Source of the DNA: Massilia sp. PDC64
Lineage (GTDB): Bacteria > Pseudomonadota > Gammaproteobacteria > Burkholderiales > Burkholderiaceae_D
Direction: 5' to 3'
Assembly (NCBI RefSeq): GCF_900101265.1
Contig: NZ_FMZS01000023.1
Coordinates: 1-43,582 of the forward strand
DNA: 43,582 nucleotides
Made by a program: the position numbers and the translations under genes. Positions 1 through 7,662 of the stretch are shown piece after piece. Every line of letters begins with the position of its first letter. Within the stretch, counting starts at the first letter, position 1. The notes beneath the pieces were generated by a model. It did no database searches and was not told the DNA's origin. It worked only from the letters and a program-made list of their open reading frames with translations.

Positions 1-584
1 TCCACGTCGTCGCCAAAGAAGCCGTACTCGTTTTCGACCTGCACCATCAGGATCGGACCGCCCTGCGTCACCTGCTGCGGCCCGAGCACGCGCCCGACTT
101 CCTTCAGCCAGCGCCGCGCGGGCGCCAGATAAGCCTCGTCGCGCGTGCGCAGGAACGCGTCGCCGTCGTGCTTCAGCAGCCACCATGGCAGGCCGCCCAT
201 CTCCCACTCCGCGCAGGCGTACGGACCGGGGCGCAGGATCACCCACAGCCCTTCCTGCTGCGCGAGGCGGCAGAACTCGGCGGCGTCACGCTGGGCGGCC
301 CAGTCGTAGCGGCCCTCTCTCCATTCGTGGTAGTTCCAGAACAGGTAGGCGCACACCGCGTTCAGGCCCATCGCCTTGATGGTCTTGAGGCGGTGCGACC
401 AGTACTCGCGCGGCACGCGGGCGAAGTGCATTTCGCCGCAGCGGATCTGGATCGGCTTCGCGTCCAGCAGGAAGTCGTGGTCGCCGATCGCGAAGCGGTG
501 CGAGGCGGCCGCGTGAATCGTACCGGCGAAGGGCAGCAGGGCCGCGCCTTGCAGCAGGCGGCGACGTCGGAAACTGATGGTCAT
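1..584 (-). CDS. GH35 beta-galactosidase, N-terminal part (runs off the left edge)
   Basis: Predicted exported exo-beta-galactosidase that removes terminal beta-D-galactose from oligosaccharides. Only the first 194 codons are present; the rest lies left of the window. The start at 584 is the only ATG ahead of the conserved region. The N-terminus has four arginines followed by a hydrophobic stretch (RRRRLLQGAALLPFAG), consistent with a Tat signal peptide. GH35 hallmarks are RCGEMHFARVPREYW (residues 48-62), LFWNYHEW (81-88), RPGPYACAEWEMGGLPWW (118-135) and VQVENEYG (181-188); Glu186 is the expected acid/base. The nucleophile Glu lies beyond the edge. The gene is downstream of TBDR1 on the same strand but separated from it by a strong terminator, so part of its transcription is probably read-through. 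A second GH35 gene lies at the right edge. The family call is firm; the substrate is inferred. Confidence 0.93.
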   Translation of the reverse strand, partial: MTISFRRRRLLQGAALLPFAGTIHAAASHRFAIGDHDFLLDAKPIQIRCGEMHFARVPREYWSHRLKTIKAMGLNAVCAYLFWNYHEWREGRYDWAAQRDAAEFCRLAQQEGLWVILRPGPYACAEWEMGGLPWWLLKHDGDAFLRTRDEAYLAPARRWLKEVGRVLGPQQVTQGGPILMVQVENEYGFFGDDV

Positions 585-601
585 GTGGTCGGTATCCAAA
601 G

Positions 602-648
602 AAAAAAACCGGCACGGCCGGCCGCGCAATGCGGTCGTCCGTGCCGGT
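602..648 (-). terminator. Rho-independent terminator after TBDR1
   Basis: On the minus strand a perfect 10-bp stem (ACCGGCACGG pairing with CCGTGCCGGT, loop about 21 nt) is followed directly by seven T. It lies 12 bases past the TBDR1 stop codon and between that gene and the GH35 gene, so it probably attenuates read-through. Confidence 0.8.
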
Positions 649-659
649 GCTTGCCGGGA

Positions 660-3638
660 TCAGAACTTGTAGCGCAGGCCAATGCTGAACACGCGGCCGT
701 TGTCGTAGTGCGAGTACTCGCGGTTCGTTTCGAGCGTCTGCACTTCGCCGGTGTAGCGGTTGTTCGCCTTGTTCGTCAGGTTCGACCCGCTGACGTTCAG
801 GGTCAGGTGCTCGTCGATCGCATAGCTGAGCGATGCGTCGAGCAGACCGTAGTCCGCAATGTACGTGCTGAACAGCGGCGTGAGCGTGTTGTAGCCGCGC
901 GCCTCGGACGAGCGCCAGGTGTACACGAGGCGGGCCGACAGCTTGTTGTCCTCGTACATGCCGGTCAGGCTATAGCTGTTCTTGGACACGAGCGGCTGAT
1001 ACGACTTGATGAAGACCGGCGCCGTCGGCGTGCCAATGTTCAGCGGGGCGGACGTATCGACATACGTGTAGGATCCCGCCACACCGAAGTTCTTCAGCCA
1101 GCTGTCCGCGCCATTGAAGAACCACTGCCCGGACAATTCCACGCCGCGCGCATAGCCCTTCGCGGCATTGACGCTCCTGGAGACCAGGTACTGCCCGTTG
1201 GTGCAGCCATTGTTGTTGCTGGGGTAAGCCGGCGCATTCGGCACCGTCATGCAGCTCGCGAGCGTGCTGAAGAAGCCGTCGATCTGCTTGTCGAAGAAAC
1301 CGACCGCCGCATAGTTCGTCGGGCTGAAATAGCGCTCGAACGAGATGTCGTAACTGGTTGCGGTCTGCGGGCGCAGCTCCGCATTGCCCTGGCTGCCGGT
1401 ACCGTCGGCCCTGGCCGAGGTGTTCGGATTCAGCGCATCGATAGGCGGACGGGTGATGCCTTTGCCATAGCCGAAGCGGACCAGGAAGTCCTTCGCGATG
1501 TCATAAGTGGCATTGAGCGACGGCAGGACGTTCGTGTAGCTCGTCGTCTTCGTGTAGTCGATGAGCGGGGACGTCGGCTGGGTCGAGTCGGAGAGGACGC
1601 GCGCGGTCGCCAGGGACTTGGTGCGGACGACGCGGACGCCGACGTTGCCCTTGAGGCGCTCGTCGAACGCCGCGAAGTCGGCGGACACGTAGCCGGCCGT
1701 CGTATTCTCGTTGAGATAACGGCGACCCTGCTCGTTTTCGGGGTAGTTGCCCTCGGACGGGATCTGCGCCAGCGGGAATTGTTGGGCCACCTGGTTGCCC
1801 AGCAGCGCGTCCGAACCGTACACGACATAACCGCCCGTGTAGCCATTCTGATTGTGCAGCAGGTTGGACGCAATCTGATCCATGGAGCCCGCCTTGGACG
1901 AGGCGTAGATCGCGTTCGAGTAGTCGGCGGCGAGCGGCTTGCCGTCCGTCGTCAGCCAGTGGGGCACGATGTACGGATTTTTATCGTAGAACCGGCTTGT
2001 CTGGTGCGCAAAGCGCGTGCCGAACTTCAGCTTGGTGAAGAAGCCCTCCTCGAACGTATAGGCGCCGCTGAGCGCGGTCGCGGCGCCATTGTCGTCAAAC
2101 ACCTGGTAGCCGTCGCCGGAGTATCTCTGCAAGACATAGTTGGCCGGGTCGGAGGGATTGGCGCCGGTGATTTTCGTGTAGTGGCCTGCCGACCAGTTTT
2201 CGCTGACGCGCGCAATATCGTAGAACGCATTGGGTGCGTTGGTCATCTCGACACGGCGATTATCCTTGATGCGGTCCGCCTTGATGTAGGCGATATCGCC
2301 CTTGAACGACAGCGCGGGCGTCGGATTCCACTCGACGCCCGTGGCCACGTTCCAGGTCGTGTACGGGCTATGCTCGTCGCCGCCCCACGAACCGATCTGC
2401 TGGTTCAGGAAGGTACCGCTATGCACGCGCTGGGTCGTCAGGACGTCGTCGCTGCCGCCATTGAAGTTGCGGTTGACCATGCTCTCGGTGACATTCCATG
2501 GCGTGAGCGTCAGGTTCTGGACGTTGCCACCGTAGTTGGTCATCATCCGGGTAAAACGATACTGCTGGTGGTACACGTAACGGTTGTAGTTACTCTCGGT
2601 GTAGAAGCGCAAAGTGTTGTCGACGCGATAATCCGCCGCGAGGTTCAGGCCCTTGCGCGTGCGCTCGATGGTTTCTTCCTGCGGCCAGGCACCGGCACCG
2701 TTGAAGGAGACGATGTTGGCGACCTCCGCGGGGGTCAGCCCGGCCGTGTTCGGCATTTGGGCGCCGACCGTGGCCGAGGTCGGCAGCAGCGGGACAGGCG
2801 CCAGGAACGTGATGTCGCTGCGGCCGACATACTTCTGCATCGGCAGGGTCGGGGTATTGCTCGTGTTCGCGGCTGCCTTGGTCGCGTATTCGGCGCTGTC
2901 GGCGCGGACCATGCGCCGGTAGTCCGGACCGGTGCCGGCGCCGGTCTGGTCGGAGCGGCCGGTGGTCTTCTGGTAGGCGACCGCGGCCAGCACGCCGATG
3001 CGCGAACCGCCGCCGAGATCGAAGCGGTTGGCGATCAGGCCAAACAGTTCAGGCTCTTTCTTCTTGACGAGATCGTTGTAACGCATGTTCGCGTTCAGCG
3101 AGGCGGTGAACTTCTTGAAATCGCTCGGGTTGCGGGTGCGGATGTTCACCAGGCCGCCGATGGCGCCTTCGATGTGTTCGGCGGAAGGGTTCTTGTAGAC
3201 GTCGACGCCGGCGATCGTGGCGGGAATCGCATCTTCGATGTTGAATTCGCGCGAGCCGGCCGTGAAATAGGCGCGTCCGTTGACTTGCGAGGCCGTCTGG
3301 CCCGACAGGCCACGAATGGCCAGGCCGGCACCGCTCCCCCCCGGCGAGGCGCCTTCGCCGCCGTAGCGGTAACCCTGCACGCCGGGCAGGCGCGTCAGCG
3401 TTTCCGCGACGTTGGGATCGGGCAGCTTGCCGATGTCTTCGGCCGTGATCGAGTCGACGACTTCCATCGTGTTGCGCTTGATCGCGACCGACGACTGCGC
3501 GCTGGCGCGCAGGCCCGTCACGACGACGGTATTCGCGTCGGCCGGTGCCACCTGTGCCATCGCCTGCATCGCAAAGGCCTGGGACAGGGCCAGCGCCACG
3601 AGGGTCATGCGTGGAACAGTGTAATATTTCTGGTGCAT
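660..3638 (-). CDS. TonB-dependent outer-membrane receptor (TBDR1)
   Basis: Large TonB-dependent receptor (992 aa) of the Xanthomonas/Caulobacter-type family used for oligosaccharide uptake through the outer membrane. The start at 3638 is chosen because GGAGGAGAAGAAG directly precedes this ATG; the frame stays open further upstream but has no comparable ribosome site. A signal peptide ends near AMAQV (about residue 28). The plug follows with the family signatures VVVTGLRAS, AEDIGKLPDPNVAETLTRLPG and VDVYKNPSAEHIEGAIGG. The remainder is a 22-strand-type barrel ending in GLRYKF with the usual terminal Phe. It is followed by a terminator and then a GH35 beta-galactosidase, which suggests import of a galactose-containing oligosaccharide. 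The upstream region carries LacI-type operator-like palindromes not seen in front of the other two receptors. The ligand cannot be read from the sequence. Confidence 0.95.
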   Translation of the reverse strand: MHQKYYTVPRMTLVALALSQAFAMQAMAQVAPADANTVVVTGLRASAQSSVAIKRNTMEVVDSITAEDIGKLPDPNVAETLTRLPGVQGYRYGGEGASPGGSGAGLAIRGLSGQTASQVNGRAYFTAGSREFNIEDAIPATIAGVDVYKNPSAEHIEGAIGGLVNIRTRNPSDFKKFTASLNANMRYNDLVKKKEPELFGLIANRFDLGGGSRIGVLAAVAYQKTTGRSDQTGAGTGPDYRRMVRADSAEYATKAAANTSNTPTLPMQKYVGRSDITFLAPVPLLPTSATVGAQMPNTAGLTPAEVANIVSFNGAGAWPQEETIERTRKGLNLAADYRVDNTLRFYTESNYNRYVYHQQYRFTRMMTNYGGNVQNLTLTPWNVTESMVNRNFNGGSDDVLTTQRVHSGTFLNQQIGSWGGDEHSPYTTWNVATGVEWNPTPALSFKGDIAYIKADRIKDNRRVEMTNAPNAFYDIARVSENWSAGHYTKITGANPSDPANYVLQRYSGDGYQVFDDNGAATALSGAYTFEEGFFTKLKFGTRFAHQTSRFYDKNPYIVPHWLTTDGKPLAADYSNAIYASSKAGSMDQIASNLLHNQNGYTGGYVVYGSDALLGNQVAQQFPLAQIPSEGNYPENEQGRRYLNENTTAGYVSADFAAFDERLKGNVGVRVVRTKSLATARVLSDSTQPTSPLIDYTKTTSYTNVLPSLNATYDIAKDFLVRFGYGKGITRPPIDALNPNTSARADGTGSQGNAELRPQTATSYDISFERYFSPTNYAAVGFFDKQIDGFFSTLASCMTVPNAPAYPSNNNGCTNGQYLVSRSVNAAKGYARGVELSGQWFFNGADSWLKNFGVAGSYTYVDTSAPLNIGTPTAPVFIKSYQPLVSKNSYSLTGMYEDNKLSARLVYTWRSSEARGYNTLTPLFSTYIADYGLLDASLSYAIDEHLTLNVSGSNLTNKANNRYTGEVQTLETNREYSHYDNGRVFSIGLRYKF

Positions 3639-3726
3639 CTTCTTCTCCTCCAAGTAATCCGAATGGACTCGTTGTCTTATTGTTTCGTTGGTTTTGCGGC
3701 ATGCCATGAAGCGGGCTGCCGTTGTA

Positions 3727-3740
3727 GATATCGATAACAA
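3727..3740. promoter_or_regulatory. LacI-type operator-like site upstream of TBDR1 (copy 1)
   Basis: GATATCGATAACAA, the exact reverse complement of TTGTTATCGATATC at 3907-3920. The core TATCGATA is palindromic with a central CG, typical of LacI/GalR-family operators. It lies about 90 bp upstream of the TBDR1 start. No LacI-type regulator is encoded in the window. Confidence 0.45.
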
Positions 3741-3836
3741 TGCGAGTGGATTATAGGAGTACGCCGAGTTATGAAAGCAACCAATCGGCGTTATGATTTT
3801 TTCTAACGATGCGGAGAAGATACGTTAGATACGGGC

Positions 3837-3848
3837 GTTATCGCTAAC
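3837..3848. promoter_or_regulatory. LacI-type operator-like site upstream of TBDR1 (copy 2)
   Basis: GTTATCGCTAAC, a near-palindrome matching the pattern G(T/A)TATCG(C/A)TA(A/T)C shared with the sites at 3727 and 3908. A further inverted pair, CTAACG at 3803 and CGTTAG at 3823, lies just beside it. Confidence 0.4.
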
Positions 3849-3871
3849 ACGGCCGGAAAAACGCGAGATTT

Positions 3872-3895
3872 GGTGCGGCGCGTCATGGCGCCGCC
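3872..3895 (-). terminator. Weak hairpin after tssH
   Basis: A 7-bp GC-rich stem (GCGGCGC with GCGCCGC, 6-nt loop) lies about 55 bases past the tssH stop. A T-rich stretch follows on the minus strand only after about 12 bases, so the call as a terminator is tentative. Confidence 0.3.
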
Positions 3896-3907
3896 CGCAC
3901 TCCGTTT

Positions 3908-3931
3908 GTTATCGATATCGATATCGATATC
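3908..3931. promoter_or_regulatory. Tandem ATATCG repeat with LacI-type operator core (copy 3)
   Basis: Begins with GTTATCGATATC and continues with the 6-bp unit GATATC repeated, giving overlapping palindromes in 6-bp register. It lies 18 bp beyond the tssH stop codon and about 270 bp upstream of TBDR1. It could be an auxiliary operator for looping with the copy at 3727, or a small repeat expansion of one operator. The rest of the 310-bp gap 3639-3948 holds no gene. Confidence 0.4.
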
Positions 3932-3948
3932 TAGCTCGTCCCTCCGCG

Positions 3949-6558
3949 TTACGCAATCGCGTACGTGAAGTCGCCGTTCTCGTCCGCGCCTACCTCGATA
4001 CGCTCGATGGCCGCACCCTCCGCCATGCGCGCCAGCACGGCCTCGGCGATCTCCGGCAGCAAGGTGCCGTTGAGGATGTTGTCGACGTTACGCGCGCCCG
4101 AGTCGACTTCCGTGCAGCGGGCCAGCACCGCATCCACGAGCGACTCGTCGTACGCGAACGCCGCCTTGTGGTTCGCCGCCACGCGCTTGCCGATGCGTCC
4201 CAGCTTGAGTTCGATGATCTCCGCCAGCACGTCGTCCGGGATCGGATAGAACGGCACGACTTTCAAACGGCCCAGGAACGCCGGCTTGAACTGCTTGACG
4301 AGGGCCGGGCGGATCAGCGCTTCCAGTTCCTCGGCCGACGGCAACTCCTCTGGTGCCTTGTTCAGGCAAGCCTGCATCAGCGTGCTCGACGCAACGTTCG
4401 ACGTGAGGATGATGATCGTGTTGCGGAAGTCGACTTCGCGGCCTTCCGCGTCGTCCAGCACGCCCTTGTCGAACACCTGGAAGAACAGTTCGAGCACGTC
4501 CGGGTGGGCCTTCTCGACCTCGTCGAGCAGCACGACGCTGTACGGGTTGCGGCGCACGGCTTCCGTCAGCACGCCGCCTTCGCCATAGCCCACGTACCCC
4601 GGCGGCGAGCCTTTCAGGCCGGAGACGCTGTGCGCTTCCTGGTATTCGCTCATGTTGATGGTGACGAGTTTCCGTTCGCCGCCGTACAGCACGTCCGCCA
4701 GCGCCAGCGCCGTTTCCGTCTTGCCGACGCCGGACGGGCCCACGAACAGGAAGACGCCCTGCGGCTTGTTCGGATCGTCCAGGTTCGCGCGCGCCGTGCG
4801 CACGCGCTGCGCGACCGCGTCGAGCGCGTGCGGCTGGCCCAGCACGCGCTCTTCCAGCAAGTCGCGCAGGTTCAGCACCGTGCGGATCTCGTCCTTGACC
4901 ATCTTGCCGAGCGGGATACCGGTCCAGCCGGCGATGATGCCGGCGACGACGTGGCCGTCCACCTGCAGCGGCACGAGGGGCGTCTCGCCCTGCACGCCTT
5001 TCAGTTCGTCGCGCAGGCCCCGGGCATCCGCCGCTGCGCGGATGCGGGTCACGAGATCGCGCTCGCGTTCCCAGCGCCCGCGCAACGTGGCCAGTTCGTC
5101 CTCGGCGGCGCCGCGCGCGGCGGACAGCTCGCCCAGCCGCGCGTCGTGCGCGCCCTCGCCCGCCGCCTGCTCGCGCTCCAGTGCGGCACGTTCCGCATCG
5201 ATGCGTTCCAGCCGGCGCACGAGGTCTTCGATACGGGCCGGCGCCGCGTCGCGGCCCAGCGCCACTTTCGCGCACGCCGTGTCCAGCACGCCGATGGCCT
5301 TGTCCGGCAGCTGGCGGCCGCTGATGTAGCGGTGCGACAGGCGGACGGCTTCCGTGATGGCCTCGTCGTGGATGCGCACGTTGAAGTGCTTTTCCATCAG
5401 CGGCGCCATCCCGCGCAGCATGGCGCACGCCAGCTCCTCGCTCGGTTCCTCGACCTTCACGACCTGGAACCGGCGCGCCAGCGCGGGATCCTTCTCGAAG
5501 TACTTCTTGTATTCGCTCCACGTCGTGGCCGCGATCGTGCGCAGTTCGCCGCGCGCCAGCGCGGGCTTCAGCAGGTTCGCCGCATCGTTCTGGCCCGCCT
5601 GGCCGCCCGCGCCGATCATCGTGTGCGCCTCGTCGATGAACAGGATGATGGGATGCGGGCTTTTCTTCACCTCGTCGATGGTGTTCTTGAGGCGGTTCTC
5701 GAACTCGCCCTTGACGCTGGCGCCGGCCTGCAGCAGGCCCAGGTCCAGCACGTGGATTTCCACGCCGCGCAACACTTCCGGCACGTCGCCCGTCGCGACG
5801 CGCAGCGCGAGGCCTTCCACGACGGCCGTCTTGCCGACGCCCGCCTCGCCCGTCAGGATCGGGTTGTTCTGGCGGCGGCGCATGAGGATGTCGACGAGCT
5901 GGCGGATTTCCGCGTCGCGCCCGATCACCGGGTCGACCTTGCCGTCGCGCGCGCGCTGCGTGAGGTTCGTCGTGAACTGGTCCAGCGCCGGCGTCTTCGA
6001 CGGGCCCTGGCGCGTCAATTCGCCCACCGGGTCCGCCCCCTCGGCGTGTGCCGGCGCGTCGGCGACGGCCGGGGCTTCTTCCGACCCTGCCGTCACGTCG
6101 TCGAAATGGTGCTTGATGCGGTCCAGGTCGAATTCCGCGAACTGCGGCGACACGCGGTGCGCCAGTTGCGACAGCTCGGGAGAACTGAGCAGCGCCTGCA
6201 GCAGATGACCGCTGCGGATGCCGGCCTGCTGGCCCGCGCGCAGGTCCAGCGACGCGATGAGCCACGCATGTTCGAACAGTTTGGGCAGGCGCTCCGAGAA
6301 CACGGGCGTGCGCGTGTTGCCGCTCTTGAAGCCGGCCACTTCCGCCTGCAGGTCCGCCTCCAGCCGCTCCAGCGACACGCCGCAGCGGCGCGCGATCACG
6401 GCCACGTCGCACGCGGGCTGTTCCAGCAGCGCGAGGAACAGGTGCTCGATGTCGACCTCGTACTGCCCCAGCGACACGCACAGGCTCGCCGCCCGCGTGG
6501 CGGCCGCGCGGCACGTGTCGTCCAGTTTGCCGATCAGGGTTTTCAGGTTGATGCTCAT
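3949..6558 (-). CDS. tssH: Type VI secretion ATPase TssH (ClpV)
   Basis: Hexameric AAA+ unfoldase (869 aa) that disassembles contracted TssB/TssC sheaths in the cytoplasm so their subunits can be reused. The sequence shows a Clp-N double repeat (about 1-150) and a first AAA domain with Walker A GEAGVGKT (237-244) and Walker B ILFIDEAH (305-312). A coiled middle region (about 445-510) follows, then a second AAA domain with Walker A GPSGVGKT (607-614) and VVLLDEVEKAH. The N-terminal start MSINLKTLIGKLDD and the divergent Clp-N domain are typical of ClpV rather than housekeeping ClpB. The ribosome site AGAGGACACG precedes the ATG. It is the last gene of the minus-strand T6SS operon, 21 bp after tssG. 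In related clusters tssA and tssM usually follow; here a carbohydrate receptor follows instead. Confidence 0.97.
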   Translation of the reverse strand: MSINLKTLIGKLDDTCRAAATRAASLCVSLGQYEVDIEHLFLALLEQPACDVAVIARRCGVSLERLEADLQAEVAGFKSGNTRTPVFSERLPKLFEHAWLIASLDLRAGQQAGIRSGHLLQALLSSPELSQLAHRVSPQFAEFDLDRIKHHFDDVTAGSEEAPAVADAPAHAEGADPVGELTRQGPSKTPALDQFTTNLTQRARDGKVDPVIGRDAEIRQLVDILMRRRQNNPILTGEAGVGKTAVVEGLALRVATGDVPEVLRGVEIHVLDLGLLQAGASVKGEFENRLKNTIDEVKKSPHPIILFIDEAHTMIGAGGQAGQNDAANLLKPALARGELRTIAATTWSEYKKYFEKDPALARRFQVVKVEEPSEELACAMLRGMAPLMEKHFNVRIHDEAITEAVRLSHRYISGRQLPDKAIGVLDTACAKVALGRDAAPARIEDLVRRLERIDAERAALEREQAAGEGAHDARLGELSAARGAAEDELATLRGRWERERDLVTRIRAAADARGLRDELKGVQGETPLVPLQVDGHVVAGIIAGWTGIPLGKMVKDEIRTVLNLRDLLEERVLGQPHALDAVAQRVRTARANLDDPNKPQGVFLFVGPSGVGKTETALALADVLYGGERKLVTINMSEYQEAHSVSGLKGSPPGYVGYGEGGVLTEAVRRNPYSVVLLDEVEKAHPDVLELFFQVFDKGVLDDAEGREVDFRNTIIILTSNVASSTLMQACLNKAPEELPSAEELEALIRPALVKQFKPAFLGRLKVVPFYPIPDDVLAEIIELKLGRIGKRVAANHKAAFAYDESLVDAVLARCTEVDSGARNVDNILNGTLLPEIAEAVLARMAEGAAIERIEVGADENGDFTYAIA

Positions 6559-6579
6559 CGTGTCCTCTTTCAGTTGGCC

Positions 6580-7662
6580 TTAGTTTGCGTGAATCTCATA
6601 GCGCACGTCTGCGCGGTCTTTGGTCTGGGGGCCATCGACGAGAAAGCCGTCCCAGCCCAGGCGGCCGCCCGCGCTGCGCGTGCCGGACAGCGCGACACCC
6701 TGCACGTCGGCCGCGCGCAGCACGAGCTGCACTTCGTATTCGAGCGACAGCCCCGTGAACATGGTGACCATGTTGCCCAGCGCGCGCGCGGCGCGGCCGC
6801 CAGGCAGAAACGATTCGTAGGCCTTCAGGTCCAGCGGGCCGATCACGAGGCGCAGGCGCAGGTCGCGCTGCCACACGCGCGTGCCGGCCATCGCGCCGCC
6901 GCCCAAGGTCGCGTTGCCGAGGCCGAGCGCCGTCTGCTGCGCGGTGGGCACGTCGTACCAGCGGCCGATGAACTGCTCGGCGCGCACGGGCTGGCCAAAA
7001 TACTCGGACAGCACGCGCGCGATCTGTACGCTGGACGCGGGCCGCTGGCGCATCGCGGTGGCGAAGTAGGCGACGGATTCGTCCAGCACGCCGTCCCCAT
7101 GGTCGGACAGGCGCCGCCGCAGCGACGCGTGGCCCATGCCGGCCAGCGACAGCAGCAGCGGCAGGAAGCCGTCCTTGCGGCCGCCGTATTTCAGCTCCAG
7201 CCGGTACTTGCGCCACGCTTCGTAGAACAGCGCCAGGGTGCGATTCGAGAACGTGTCGAGGAAGGCGCGCGGGCCGTCGTCCCGTTCGGCGATCTGCTGC
7301 GCGGCCACCCGTTCCGTGTAATGGGCAGGCAAGGCGCCGCTCGAACCCAGCAGGCCCATGAACGTGGGCGTCAGGCGCACGTACTTCAGCTCCTGCGACC
7401 GCAACGCGGCGGCCAGCGCGGCGCTCTTCGGCTCGACGGCACGCGGTTCCGGCTGCAACGATTCGATCTCGCTGGCCGGGAAGGCGAGCGAGGTGGAATT
7501 GGTAAAACGCAGGAAGTTCGCGATCGCGCCCTCCTCCGCCATGCCGCGCCGGCGCAGCCACAGCTCGATCATGCGCACGGCCTGGAAATACTGGAAGCGG
7601 TACGGCTGCGCGAACAGCCGTTCGATTACAGCAGGCTCAAATCGCCGCTTCGGGGCGTGCAT
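6580..7662 (-). CDS. tssG: Type VI secretion baseplate protein TssG
   Basis: Baseplate wedge component (360 aa) that works with TssE, TssF and TssK. The start at 7662 (MHAPKRRFEPAVIERL) has GGAGGAG about 9 bp upstream; it lies 37 bp inside the 3' end of tssF, so translation is probably coupled. Family features include the N-terminal FQYFQAVRMIE stretch, LRFTNSTSLAFPASEI (about residues 46-61), the central MGLLGSSGALPAHYTE segment and YSEYFGQPV-like sequence toward the C-terminus. The length matches the family. The frame remains open upstream inside tssF, but that part reads as low-complexity Arg/Pro-rich noise. Confidence 0.94.
   Translation of the reverse strand: MHAPKRRFEPAVIERLFAQPYRFQYFQAVRMIELWLRRRGMAEEGAIANFLRFTNSTSLAFPASEIESLQPEPRAVEPKSAALAAALRSQELKYVRLTPTFMGLLGSSGALPAHYTERVAAQQIAERDDGPRAFLDTFSNRTLALFYEAWRKYRLELKYGGRKDGFLPLLLSLAGMGHASLRRRLSDHGDGVLDESVAYFATAMRQRPASSVQIARVLSEYFGQPVRAEQFIGRWYDVPTAQQTALGLGNATLGGGAMAGTRVWQRDLRLRLVIGPLDLKAYESFLPGGRAARALGNMVTMFTGLSLEYEVQLVLRAADVQGVALSGTRSAGGRLGWDGFLVDGPQTKDRADVRYEIHAN

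Noticed and set aside
3908..3931. Repeated GATATC as an attachment site or CRISPR-like repeat
   Set aside because: The unit is 6 bp with no spacers, and there is no integrase, tRNA or cas gene nearby. The palindromic core shared with two neighbouring sites fits operators better.
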